Shown piece by piece: positions 12,107-19,848 of a stretch of 39,488 nt of DNA. Every line of letters begins with the position of its first letter. Position 1 is the first letter of the stretch. The notes beneath the pieces were generated by a model. It saw only the letters and a program-made list of their open reading frames with translations. It searched no databases and was not told where the DNA came from. Source of the stretch: Nitriliruptoraceae bacterium (lineage in GTDB: Bacteria > Actinomycetota > Nitriliruptoria > Nitriliruptorales > Nitriliruptoraceae). The position numbers and the translations under genes were made by a program. The stretch lies in the NCBI GenBank assembly GCA_003561535.1, contig PWWI01000124.1, positions 1 through 39,488 of the forward strand, given 5' to 3'.

Positions 12107-13426
12107 GTGTCCCGTCTCACCGTCCTCGACCTGCGGGGGGACCACAGCGACGTTCGTGACCGGCTTCCGCGTCCCCGGGTGGACCTCGCCGCCGCTCGTG
12201 AGGGCGTGGACGCGACACTGGCCGCGGTCCGTGACCGCGGGGACGAAGCGCTGCGTGAGCTGACCGCGCGCTTCGACCACATCGAACTCGACGAGGTCGT
12301 CGTGCCCGACGAGGTCCTGCAGACGGCGGTCGACGGGCTCGATCCCGAGCTTCGCGCGAGCCTGGAGCGCAGCATCGAGCGCGTGCGCTGGTTCCACGAG
12401 CGCGCCAAGCCGGAGTCCTGGGAGGACGAGCGTGACGGCATGCGGATGGGGGTGTGGTTCAACCCGATCCAGCGCGTCGCGGTCTACGTGCCCGGCGGGC
12501 TGTGCCCACTGCCCTCCAGCGCGATCATGACCACGGTCCCCGCGCAGATCGCCGGGGTCGAGGAGGTCGTGCTGTGCACACCGCCGACGGGCACCGACGC
12601 CGACGGCAACCGCACCGGCTGGCCCGACGCGACGATCCTGGCGACGGCCAAGCTGCTCGAGGTGGACAAGGTGGTCGCCGTCGGTGGTGCGCAGGCCATC
12701 GCCGCCGTGGCCTACGGCACGGACTCGGTCCCGATCTGCGACAAGGTGGTCGGTCCGGGCAACCTCTACGTCGCCCTGGCCAAGCAGCAACTGGTCGCCG
12801 AGGGCCGGATCGGCACCGAGGGGGACGCCGGCCCGACCGAGGTCGCGATCGTCGCCGACCACACCGCCGATCCCCGCCACCTCGCCGCCGACCTGATCGG
12901 CCAGGCGGAGCACGACGAACTCGTGACGGCTCTGCTGATCACCCCGAACCAGGAGCTCATCGCACCCGTCGAAGCCGCGATCGAGGACCAGCTCACCCGG
13001 ACCAAGCACGTCCAGCGCATCACCACCGCGCTCGAGCAGCAGGGCACCGTCGTGCTGGTGGACGACATCGACCACGCGATCGTGGTCGCCGAGGCCTTCG
13101 GTGCCGAGCACCTCGAGGTCCAGACCGAGCACGCCCGCAAGGTCGCGGAGTCGATCCGCTACGCCGGCACCACCTTCATCGGCGCGCTGACACCGGTCAG
13201 CCTCGGGGACTACGCCGCCGGGCCCAACCACACCCTGCCGACCTCGGGCACCGCCCGGTTCAACGGCGGCCTGACCACCTCGTCGTTCCTGGTGGCCGTC
13301 AACTTCCTCGAGGTCGACGAGGATGGCCTGCGGGGCATCGCCGACGATGTCTGCCGGTTCGCCGACGCCGAGGACCTGCCGGCGCACCGCGCCGCCGTCG
13401 AGGTCCGGTTCGAGACCGAGGCGTGA
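12107..13426 (+). CDS. hisD: Histidinol dehydrogenase
   Basis: HisD performs the last two oxidations of histidine synthesis (histidinol to histidine) with NAD+ and zinc. From the GTG at 12107 it has 439 residues, the normal size. YVPGGLCPLPSSAIMT, the zinc-site region LIGQAEHDELVTA and AEHLEVQTEH are all visible, as is the C-terminal GPNHTLPTSGTARFNGGL. GGAGG at 12096-12100 sits six bases before the GTG. An open frame extends upstream to 11978, but it encodes a Gly/Arg-rich run through the tandem repeats and was rejected. The stop overlaps the hisC GTG (GTGA). It heads hisD-C-B-H. Confidence 0.97.
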   Translation: MSRLTVLDLRGDHSDVRDRLPRPRVDLAAAREGVDATLAAVRDRGDEALRELTARFDHIELDEVVVPDEVLQTAVDGLDPELRASLERSIERVRWFHERAKPESWEDERDGMRMGVWFNPIQRVAVYVPGGLCPLPSSAIMTTVPAQIAGVEEVVLCTPPTGTDADGNRTGWPDATILATAKLLEVDKVVAVGGAQAIAAVAYGTDSVPICDKVVGPGNLYVALAKQQLVAEGRIGTEGDAGPTEVAIVADHTADPRHLAADLIGQAEHDELVTALLITPNQELIAPVEAAIEDQLTRTKHVQRITTALEQQGTVVLVDDIDHAIVVAEAFGAEHLEVQTEHARKVAESIRYAGTTFIGALTPVSLGDYAAGPNHTLPTSGTARFNGGLTTSSFLVAVNFLEVDEDGLRGIADDVCRFADAEDLPAHRAAVEVRFETEA

Positions 13427-14517
13427 GCGCTCTCGACCCGGGCAAGGCACCGCTGCCGGACCGCGTCCCCGTCCGGGCCGACCTCGCCGAGGTGACCCCC
13501 TACGGGGCCCCGCAGCTCGACGTGGCCGTCCGGCTCAACACCAACGAGACGGCCGAGCCGCCCCCACCGGGCTACCTCGCGGAGGTCGGCCGGCGCATCC
13601 AGGGCCTGGAGCTCAACCGCTACCCGGACCGTGGGGTGAGCGAGCTGCGCCGGGCCCTCGGCCAGCGCCTCGGGCTGCCGCTCGCCGAGGGGTGGGCAGC
13701 CAACGGCTCCAACGAGATCCTCCAGCAGCTCCTCCAGGCCTACGGGGGACCGGACCGGTTGGCGCTCGGGGTCCGCCCGGGCTACTCGATGTACCCCGAG
13801 CTGTGTCGGACCTCGCTGACCCCGATGGTCGAGGTCGATCTCGATGCGGCCTTCCAACTGACCCCGCAGGTCGCCGCTGAGGCCGTGGCCGCTCACGATC
13901 CCGACCTGATCCTCGTCCCGACACCCAACAACCCCGTCGGCACGCCGGTCGCCCACGAGGCGCTCAGGGCGCTGCACGATGGCTCCCGGGCGCTGGTGGT
14001 CGTGGACGAGGCCTACATCGAGTTCGCCGACGACCACCTCGCCGCCCTGCCCCTGCTCGAAGAGCTGCCGCGGCTGGTGATCGTGCGCACCCTGTCGAAG
14101 GCCTTCCGCCTCGCGGGGCTGCGGCTCGGCTACCTGCTGGGCCCGGCCTGGGTGGTCGAGGATGTCCAGAAGGTGCGCCTGCCCTACCACCTCGATGCCG
14201 TCAAGCAGATCGCGGGCCTGGTCGCGCTGGAGCAGGAGGCGGCGTTCCTCGACCACCGGCGACGGATCGCGAGCGAGCGCGAGCGCGTGGCGGCGGCGCT
14301 GGCGCAGCGAGCCGGCGTCGAGGGGTTCCCCTCGGCCGCGAACTTCGTGCTGGTCCGCACCGACGTCGACGACCTGTTCGAGCGGCTGCTGGCCCACGGG
14401 GTGCTCGTGCGGGACTTCTCCACCAGGCCCCGGCTCGAGGGGTGTGTCAGGGTCACCATCGGCACCGAGGCCGAGAACGACGCGTTCCTGGCCGCACTCG
14501 ACCGGGTCCTGGCCTGA
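13423..14517 (+). CDS. hisC: Histidinol-phosphate aminotransferase
   Basis: HisC is a PLP enzyme of fold type I that transfers an amino group from glutamate to imidazole acetol phosphate. It has 364 residues from the GTG overlapping the hisD stop. VRLNTNETAEPPPPGYL, NRYPDRG, AANGSNEILQ and PTPNNPVGTP match the family. The PLP-binding lysine is K226 in RTLSKAFRLAGLRLGY, and the conserved aspartate is in VVVDEAYIEF. The frame is open far upstream inside hisD, but only the 13423 start fits. A gap of 91 bases separates it from hisB. Confidence 0.97.
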   Translation: MSALDPGKAPLPDRVPVRADLAEVTPYGAPQLDVAVRLNTNETAEPPPPGYLAEVGRRIQGLELNRYPDRGVSELRRALGQRLGLPLAEGWAANGSNEILQQLLQAYGGPDRLALGVRPGYSMYPELCRTSLTPMVEVDLDAAFQLTPQVAAEAVAAHDPDLILVPTPNNPVGTPVAHEALRALHDGSRALVVVDEAYIEFADDHLAALPLLEELPRLVIVRTLSKAFRLAGLRLGYLLGPAWVVEDVQKVRLPYHLDAVKQIAGLVALEQEAAFLDHRRRIASERERVAAALAQRAGVEGFPSAANFVLVRTDVDDLFERLLAHGVLVRDFSTRPRLEGCVRVTIGTEAENDAFLAALDRVLA

Positions 14518-14544
14518 GCCGATCGCCCGCCTGTCGTCGTCGAG

Positions 14545-14574
14545 GTGACGGGATGGTCGTGCGCGCCGTAGCCT
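14545..14574 (+). promoter_or_regulatory. Possible promoter for hisB-hisH
   Basis: GTGACG (14545-14550) and TAGCCT (14569-14574) are separated by 18 bases, matching a weak actinobacterial -35/-10 pair. They lie in the 91-base gap after hisC, so hisB and hisH could have an internal promoter. Pattern match only. Confidence 0.4.
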
Positions 14575-14608
14575 GCGTGGTCGCCGCCCCAGCCCGAGAG
14601 GACCGATC

Positions 14609-15199
14609 GTGACCACCCGTACCGGCAGCGTGAGCCGCACCACCCGGGAGACCACCATCACGGTGGAGGTCGACCTCGACGGTGAGGGCACCAGCGACGT
14701 CGAGACGGGGGTGCCGTTCTTCGACCACATGTTGGACCAACTCGGACGTCACGGGCGTCTGGACCTGAGCGTCAAGGCCGACGGCGACCTGGAGATCGAC
14801 GCCCACCACACGGTCGAGGACGTCGGCATCGCCCTCGGACAGGCGCTCGCCGAGGCGTGGGGGGACCGCACGGGCGTGGAGCGGTTCGGGGACGCGACCG
14901 TGCCGATCGACGAGGCACTGACCCGGGTGGCGATCGACCTGTCGGGGCGGCCCTACCTGGTGTGGGACTGCACCGTGCCGATCGAGGTGATCGGGACCAA
15001 CTTCGAGACCAGCCTGGTCAAGCACTTCTTCGAAGCGGTGGTGGCCAACAGTCGCATCACCCTCCACGTCCACAACCTGTCGGGCGACAACACCCACCAC
15101 ACCTTCGAGTCGGTGTTCAAGGCGGTGGCTGTCGCGCTGCGGCGAGCCGTCGCCGTCACCGGGACGGGCACGCCGTCCACCAAGGGTGTCCTGCAGTGA
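14609..15199 (+). CDS. hisB: Imidazoleglycerol-phosphate dehydratase
   Basis: HisB dehydrates imidazole glycerol phosphate to imidazole acetol phosphate with manganese. It is the single-function form (196 residues), not the HisB phosphatase fusion of enterobacteria. Metal-binding histidine clusters are visible in VPFFDHMLDQLGRHG, IDAHHTVEDVGIALGQAL and the C-terminal SGDNTHHTFESVFKA. The GTG at 14609 has GAGAGGA seven bases upstream. Its stop overlaps the hisH GTG by four bases. As in other actinobacteria, histidinol phosphatase must be encoded elsewhere. Confidence 0.97.
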   Translation: MTTRTGSVSRTTRETTITVEVDLDGEGTSDVETGVPFFDHMLDQLGRHGRLDLSVKADGDLEIDAHHTVEDVGIALGQALAEAWGDRTGVERFGDATVPIDEALTRVAIDLSGRPYLVWDCTVPIEVIGTNFETSLVKHFFEAVVANSRITLHVHNLSGDNTHHTFESVFKAVAVALRRAVAVTGTGTPSTKGVLQ

Positions 15200-15816
15200 G
15201 CCTGACCGCCGCGATCCTCGACTACGACGCCGGCAACGTGCGGTCGGCCAAGCGGGGGTTCGATGCCGCCGGTGCTGAGGCGAGGGTCGTGCGCAGCGCC
15301 GCTGAGGCGCGCAGCGCCGACGTGCTGGTGATCCCCGGCGTCGGCAACTTCGACAGCTGCATGGCGCAGCTGCGGGCTTCGGGTCTGGAGGAGGTGATCC
15401 GCGACGCCATCACCGCCCAGCACCCCGTGTTCGGCATCTGCGTCGGGATGCAACTGCTCTACAGCGGATCCGAGGAGGGAGAGGAGCCCGGCCTCGGCCT
15501 GCTCCCCGGCCGGGTCGAGCGGTTCCCGGCGACCGCGGTCGTCCCCCACATCGGCTGGGACGTGGTGCGCGCTGCCGAGGGGTCGGAGCACGATCCGCTG
15601 CTCGACGGTGTGGCGGGGGAGCGGCAGTACTTCGTGCACTCCTACTACGCCGTGCCCACCGACCGGTCCCACGTCGTGGCCCGCACGGCCTACGGCGGGG
15701 TGGCTTTCCCCTGCCTGGTCCGGGAGGGCAGCGTGGTCGGCACCCAGTTCCACCCGGAGAAGTCCGGCCCGGTCGGCGCCCGGTTGCTGCGCAACTGGCT
15801 CGAGAGCCTCGGTTAG
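15196..15816 (+). CDS. hisH: Imidazole glycerol phosphate synthase, glutaminase subunit
   Basis: HisH hydrolyses glutamine and feeds ammonia to HisF. It has 206 residues. The catalytic cysteine is C82 in FGICVGMQLLYSGSEEG, and the partners H186 and E188 are in GTQFHPEKSGPVGARLL. The GTG overlaps the hisB stop. Its cyclase partner hisF lies about 2 kb downstream, split from it by the minus-strand ABC gene and hisA. It ends five bases before the converging ABC ATPase gene, leaving no room for a separate terminator. Confidence 0.97.
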   Translation: MSLTAAILDYDAGNVRSAKRGFDAAGAEARVVRSAAEARSADVLVIPGVGNFDSCMAQLRASGLEEVIRDAITAQHPVFGICVGMQLLYSGSEEGEEPGLGLLPGRVERFPATAVVPHIGWDVVRAAEGSEHDPLLDGVAGERQYFVHSYYAVPTDRSHVVARTAYGGVAFPCLVREGSVVGTQFHPEKSGPVGARLLRNWLESLG

Positions 15817-15821
15817 CTCGC

Positions 15822-16913
15822 TCACACGCCGTGGGCGATGACCTGCCCATCGGGCGCGAAGACGTGCACCTTGTCGGGCGGGACCGTCAACCGCAGCAGC
15901 TCCCCGGGCTGGGGCGCGGGCCGGTCGATCATCGCCACGACCTCATCGGCCTCGTCGTCGGTGGCGCCGATGGCCACCTCCACCTCGGAGCCGAGGAAGG
16001 CCCGGCGGCGCACGACCTCCTCGATCACCACCACCTCGTCGCCGGTGGCTCTGGTGAGGTCGTGGGGACGGACCCCGAGGGTGCAGTCGCTGTCGACCCA
16101 GCGGCTGATGCGCGGCGAGGCGCTGGTGATCCGGAAGGGACCCGCCTGGACCTGGATCCGGCCGGCGAGCCGCTCGATACGTCCGGGCAGCAGGTTCATG
16201 GCCGGCGAGCCGAGGAAGCCGGCGACGAAGGTGGTGGCCGGCCGCGCGTACAGTTCGGTCGGCGTGGCGACCTGCACCAGCCGGCCGTGGTGCAGCACCG
16301 CGCAGCGGTGGGCCAGGCTCATGGCCACACGCTGGTCGTTGGTGGCCAGCAGCAGGGTCACGCCGTAGCCCTCCTGGATGCGGATCAGCTCCTGGACCAG
16401 CATCCCGCGTCGGGGCGCGTCGGCCTGGGCGAAGGGCTCGTCCAGCAGCAGGACCCCGCCCCGGCGCACCAGCGACCGGGCGAGCGCCACCTCGTGCTGC
16501 TCGCCGGCCGACAGCGTGCGGGGCTTGCGTCGCAGGATCCCCCGCAGGGAGAACGCCCGGGCCTCGGCCTCCACGCGCCGCTGCCGCTCCTCGACCTCGA
16601 TCCCCCGGACCCAGAGCGGGAAGGCCACGTTCTGCTCGACATCGAGGTGGCGGATCAAACCGGCGGTCTGGGCGACCATCGACACCTCGCGGTCGCGGGT
16701 GGGCACGTCGGTGACGTCGCGGCCGTCGAGCACCACCTGACCACCGGTCACGGGGTCCAGTCCGGCGATCGCGCGCAGCAGGGTGGACTTGCCCGCACCC
16801 GAGGGCCCGAGCACGGCCATGCGTTCCCGAGCTTCCACGCGCAGGTCGATGCCGTGCAGCACCTCGGTGTCGTCCTTGGTGACGCGCAGGTCGTACAGGT
16901 GCACGGTGCCCAC
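15822..16913 (-). CDS. Orphan ABC transporter-type ATPase with altered catalytic motifs
   Basis: The 363-residue protein resembles the ATPase subunits of MalK/UgpC/PotA-like importers: a nucleotide-binding domain, then a TOBE-like tail (ISRWVDSDCTLGVRPHDL, LRLTVPPDKVHVFAPDG). Walker A is GPSGAGKST (36-44), the Q-loop glutamine is Q82 and Walker B is VLLLDEP (154-160). The signature reads LSAGE instead of LSGGQ (134-138). The D-loop is AQAD, and the switch histidine of VTHDQ is Asn (ATNDQ, N192). ATP binding looks possible but turnover may be slow. No permease or binding protein is adjacent. The GTG at 16913 has GGAG seven bases upstream. Longer starts (17051, 17114) would read through 16-18-base repeats not in multiples of three, and 17114 overlaps hisA. 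The substrate is unknown. Confidence 0.82.
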   Translation of the reverse strand: MGTVHLYDLRVTKDDTEVLHGIDLRVEARERMAVLGPSGAGKSTLLRAIAGLDPVTGGQVVLDGRDVTDVPTRDREVSMVAQTAGLIRHLDVEQNVAFPLWVRGIEVEERQRRVEAEARAFSLRGILRRKPRTLSAGEQHEVALARSLVRRGGVLLLDEPFAQADAPRRGMLVQELIRIQEGYGVTLLLATNDQRVAMSLAHRCAVLHHGRLVQVATPTELYARPATTFVAGFLGSPAMNLLPGRIERLAGRIQVQAGPFRITSASPRISRWVDSDCTLGVRPHDLTRATGDEVVVIEEVVRRRAFLGSEVEVAIGATDDEADEVVAMIDRPAPQPGELLRLTVPPDKVHVFAPDGQVIAHGV

Positions 16914-16930
16914 AGGGCTGCTCCGGTCCG

Positions 16931-17017
16931 GGCCGTCGGTCGTCGTGGATCCGTCGGTGATCGTGGATCCGTCGGTGATCGTGGGCCGTCGGTCGTCGTG
17001 GATCCGTCGGTGGTCGT
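16931..17017. repeat. Five tandem repeats between the ABC gene and hisA
   Basis: The units are 16, 18, 18, 17 and 18 bases long and all contain CCGTCGGT. Two are identical (GGATCCGTCGGTGATCGT at 16947 and 16965), a third (17000) differs by one base, and 16931 and 16983 lack GGAT-type ends. The uneven lengths argue against coding. They lie in the divergent gap just upstream of the ABC gene ribosome binding site. Confidence 0.75.
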
Positions 17018-17066
17018 GGGCTGGGTGATGCGAGGGGGCATGGACCATCATGCCGTGGCGGCGGCG

Positions 17067-17072
17067 TAGGCT
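17067..17072 (+). promoter_or_regulatory. Possible -10 element for hisA-hisF
   Basis: TAGGCT lies 34 bases before the hisA GTG. The same hexamer or TAGCCT occurs upstream of hisB, hisI and polA. No clear -35 is visible. Confidence 0.35.
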
Positions 17073-17106
17073 GCACCGTCCGTCGTACCCCGCCGCGAGG
17101 TCGCCC

Positions 17107-17835
17107 GTGCTCACCCTCTACCCCGCCATCGATATCCGTGACGGGCGTGCCGTCCGGTTGACCCAGGGGCGGGCGGACGCGGAGACGGTGTACGGCGAGG
17201 ACCCCGTCGAGGTCGCCCGGGGGTTCGCGGCCACCGGGACGGGGTGGCTGCACGTGGTCGACCTCGACGCCGCCTTCACCGGCGAACCCCGCAACCGCCA
17301 CCTGATCGAGGCGATCGTCGCCGAGACGGGGTGCCGGGTGCAGGCCTCCGGCGGCGTCCGCACCCTGGAGGACGTCGAGGCGTCGTTGACCTACGGAGCC
17401 GAGCGGGTGGTGATCGGGACGATGGCCCTGACCGACCCCGGCTTCGTGGAACAGGTGCTGGACCGCGTGGGCCCGCGCATCGCCGTCGGTCTGGACGCGC
17501 GCGGCACGACCCTGCAGGCCCGCGGGTGGACCGAGGAAGCCGGTGACCTGTTCGAGGCCCTGGAGCGGTTCACCACCATGGGTGTCCCGCGGTTCGTCTA
17601 CACCGATGTCGCCAAGGACGGGATGCTGCAGGGACCCAACATCGAGATGCTGCAGCAGGTCGCGGACGCCACCACTGCTGCGGTGACGGCCTCGGGCGGG
17701 GTGAGCTCCCTGGCCGACCTCGAGCGGCTGGCCACCTGCCACGACCGTGTCGACGCCGCGATCGTGGGCAAGGCCCTCTACAGCGGCGCGTTCACCCTGA
17801 CCGAGGCGCTGGCCGCGACGAGGAGCCCCGCATGA
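17107..17835 (+). CDS. hisA: HisA, probably PriA-type dual isomerase (his and trp pathways)
   Basis: HisA isomerises ProFAR to PRFAR on a (beta-alpha)8 barrel. The 242 residues show [17 protein letters not shown] with the catalytic Asp D9, and [14 protein letters not shown] with D167. Phosphate-binding motifs are [12 protein letters not shown] and [12 protein letters not shown]. In actinobacteria the homologue PriA also does the TrpF reaction, using an Arg-Gly-Trp in loop 5; this protein has RGW at 139-141. No trpF is seen among the trp genes here, so dual function is plausible but unproven. The GTG at 17107 has GCGAGG six bases upstream. The stop overlaps hisF by four bases. Confidence 0.95.
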   Translation: MLTLYPAIDIRDGRAVRLTQGRADAETVYGEDPVEVARGFAATGTGWLHVVDLDAAFTGEPRNRHLIEAIVAETGCRVQASGGVRTLEDVEASLTYGAERVVIGTMALTDPGFVEQVLDRVGPRIAVGLDARGTTLQARGWTEEAGDLFEALERFTTMGVPRFVYTDVAKDGMLQGPNIEMLQQVADATTAAVTASGGVSSLADLERLATCHDRVDAAIVGKALYSGAFTLTEALAATRSPA

Positions 17836-18752
17836 GCGACGGGACCTACGGCGCCGGATCGGCGCGGTCGCACCGTGGCAGCGATGAGCGTGGACCGGCG
17901 GCCCCAGGGGACGAGGCAGTATCCAGGGTGCCGGCGGTCGATGAGGAGGAGGAGGAGAACGGGCTCGCCGTGCGGGTGATCCCCTGCCTGGATGTCACCG
18001 AGGGTCGGGTCGTCAAGGGCGTGCGCTTCGTCGAGCTCAGGGACGCCGGTGACCCGGTCGAGATGGCCCGGGCCTACGACCTCGCCGGGGCGGACGAGCT
18101 GGTGTTCCTCGACATCACGGCCTCCAGCGACGAACGCGACATCATGCTGGACGTCGTCTCCCGCACGGCCGAGGAGGTATCGATCCCCTTCGCCGTCGGC
18201 GGGGGGATGCGCACCGTCGCCGACGCCCGGCGGATGCTGCACGCCGGCGCTGACAAGATCGCCTTCAACACCGCTGCCGTGCAGCGCCCGGAGCTCCTCT
18301 CCGAGGCGGCCGCGGCCGTCGGCGGCCAGTCCGTGATCGTCGCCGTCGACGCCCGACGCCGGGAGGCGACGGATCCGGGCGCGGGGTTCGAGGTCGTGAT
18401 CCACGGCGGTCGCACGCCGACCGGCCTGGACGCCATCGCGTGGTGTGTCCGGGCCGCCGACCTCGGGGCCGGGGAGATCCTGTTGACCTCGATGGACCAG
18501 GACGGCACGAAGGCCGGGTTCGACCTGCCCCTGCTCCGGGAGGTCACGGCCGCCGTGTCGGTCCCGGTGATCGCCTCCGGTGGCGCCGGATCGGCCGAGC
18601 ACCTGGCGGCGGCCGCACAGGACGGCAACGCCTCCGCGGTCCTGGCCGCATCGATCTTCCACTTCGGCGAGGTGACGATCGCCGAGGTCAAGGAGGCGAT
18701 GGCGGACCGCGGTGTCCCCGTGCGCCGCATCCCGCCCGATACCCGGCTCTGA
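17832..18752 (+). CDS. hisF: Imidazole glycerol phosphate synthase, cyclase subunit
   Basis: HisF uses ammonia from HisH to turn PRFAR into imidazole glycerol phosphate and AICAR. The barrel core starts [20 protein letters not shown], with the catalytic Asp in CLDV and the second in [30 protein letters not shown] and [13 protein letters not shown] bind phosphate. From the ATG at 17832, which overlaps the hisA stop, the protein has 306 residues, about 45 more than usual at the N-terminus, ending in a Glu run. A later start such as the GTG near 17928 would give a more normal length, and the GAGGAGGAGGAG at about 17943-17957 could serve a GTG near 17969. The coupled ATG is preferred. Confidence 0.93.
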   Translation: MSDGTYGAGSARSHRGSDERGPAAPGDEAVSRVPAVDEEEEENGLAVRVIPCLDVTEGRVVKGVRFVELRDAGDPVEMARAYDLAGADELVFLDITASSDERDIMLDVVSRTAEEVSIPFAVGGGMRTVADARRMLHAGADKIAFNTAAVQRPELLSEAAAAVGGQSVIVAVDARRREATDPGAGFEVVIHGGRTPTGLDAIAWCVRAADLGAGEILLTSMDQDGTKAGFDLPLLREVTAAVSVPVIASGGAGSAEHLAAAAQDGNASAVLAASIFHFGEVTIAEVKEAMADRGVPVRRIPPDTRL

Positions 18753-18762
18753 GGCGCGCACC

Positions 18763-18800
18763 GAGCCGAGCGCGGTTGGTGACCACGGGACCTCGGGCTC
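18763..18800. terminator. Weak hairpin between convergent hisF and zinc-ribbon gene
   Basis: GAGCCGAG (18763-18770) pairs with CTCGGGCTC (18792-18800) with one bulged base and a 21-base loop. It occupies the whole 46-base gap between the two stop codons. No T-run is present. Confidence 0.3.
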
Positions 18801-19236
18801 AGGGGGTGGCCGCTGGCTCGTCGGGTCGGTAAGCGGCCGCGACGACCCCGTGGAGGTCCGAGTGGGACCGGGTCGGCAGCTGGTCGGTCCCACAGTCGCC
18901 GCAGCGCGTCATGGGGACATCGAGGTGGAGGGTGTGGACGGCGAGCCCGGTCTCCGCGACGGTGATCGACCGGCGGGTGCGTCGGACAGGGAGATCCAGG
19001 GCGGCGTTGCAGCTGGCGCAGGCATCACCGCGCCGCCACCGCCTGCGGGCCTGAGGGAGCTGCGCCTCGACCGCGGTGGCGGCGGCGGCCGGTGCGCCCG
19101 GCGCGGCACGGACGTGGTCCGACGGGCAGATCAGGACGGGGCGACGGTCGAGGACCCCGGCGACGGTGCCGACCGCCACCTCGCTCCCCGGGCGCCACTG
19201 GAGGGTCGCCTCGGCCCCACAGGCATCACAGCGCAC
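18799..19236 (-). CDS. Putative zinc-ribbon protein
   Basis: I do not recognise this 145-residue protein as a named family. It has three CxxC knuckles: CDAC at residues 3-6, CASC near 73-76 and CGDC near 112-115, plus a single Cys in LICPSDH. This suggests one or two zinc sites. No membrane segment or signal is visible. The start (GTG at 19236) lies six bases after the stop of the DUF4190 gene and has no clear ribosome binding site, so translation probably re-initiates. The last of three minus-strand genes, it converges on hisF. It could be a redox or nucleic-acid-binding accessory of the module, but the sequence does not say which. Confidence 0.72.
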   Translation of the reverse strand: MRCDACGAEATLQWRPGSEVAVGTVAGVLDRRPVLICPSDHVRAAPGAPAAAATAVEAQLPQARRRWRRGDACASCNAALDLPVRRTRRSITVAETGLAVHTLHLDVPMTRCGDCGTDQLPTRSHSDLHGVVAAAYRPDEPAATP

Positions 19237-19242
19237 GACGGC

Positions 19243-19848
19243 TCACGGGTCCAGTCGCTCGAACACCTCGTCGGTGAACCGCTCCCGGCACAGCTCGGGG
19301 TCACCGGTCTCCTCGATGCAGGCCTCCAGTTCAGCCACCTCATCGGAGAACTCGGCGAGGAACTGGGCACCTAGCACCACGACCAGCACGATCCAGATGG
19401 CCGAGACGACCAGGCTGGCGATGCCGGTCGCGATGCCGGTGGTCGCGTGCCCGGCGCGCGGCGCTCCGGCCTTCGCGCGCTTCCGGCCTGCCGCACCCAG
19501 CACGATCGCCGCGATGCCGCCAGGCACCGCCAGGAACAGCGGGAGGACGAACACCCCGATCACGGCGAGCAGCAGGCTGATGATGCCGACCACCATGGCA
19601 CCCAACGCCACCCCGTTGGTGTCGGCAGCGGCGGGGGGCGGACCCGATGACCACGTCGCCGGCGCGCTTGGCGGCGGCGGGGATGCCGGCGGCGGAGCAC
19701 CCGGCGGGGGCGAGGTGGACGGCGTCGCACCCGGCGTCGGCCCAGGAGGTGGAGCCGAGGGTGGGCGTGGCGGCGTCGGCCTGTCCCCGTCGGTGGGCGG
19801 CGGAGGTGTGCTGGGGTCCCGCTCCTCGGGCCTGGCGTCGTCGCTCAT
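19243..19848 (-). CDS. Proline-rich DUF4190-type membrane protein
   Basis: The 201-residue protein has a long Pro-rich, presumably cytoplasmic N-terminus (about residues 1-72). A DUF4190-like region follows with two hydrophobic segments: about 78-118 (GVALGAMVVGIISLLLAVIG and following) and about 137-165 (GIASLVVSAIWIVLVVVLGA). Between them is a short basic GRKRAKAG loop. The C-terminal about 35 residues are acidic with two cysteines (ACIEETGDPELC). Families of this type are common in actinobacteria and mostly uncharacterised. The ATG overlaps the stop of the DUF2510 gene by four bases, so the two products are probably made together. Role unknown. Confidence 0.8.
   Translation of the reverse strand: MSDDARPEERDPSTPPPPTDGDRPTPPRPPSAPPPGPTPGATPSTSPPPGAPPPASPPPPSAPATWSSGPPPAAADTNGVALGAMVVGIISLLLAVIGVFVLPLFLAVPGGIAAIVLGAAGRKRAKAGAPRAGHATTGIATGIASLVVSAIWIVLVVVLGAQFLAEFSDEVAELEACIEETGDPELCRERFTDEVFERLDP

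Noticed and set aside
16931-17017. CRISPR-like array
   Set aside because: The repeats are short and contiguous with no unique spacers. The same applies to the repeats at 1869, 12007, 19920, 26483 and 38025.
16914-17114. Longer start sites for the ABC ATPase
   Set aside because: The added sequence runs through non-triplet tandem repeats, overlaps the hisA start at its longest and lacks a ribosome binding site.
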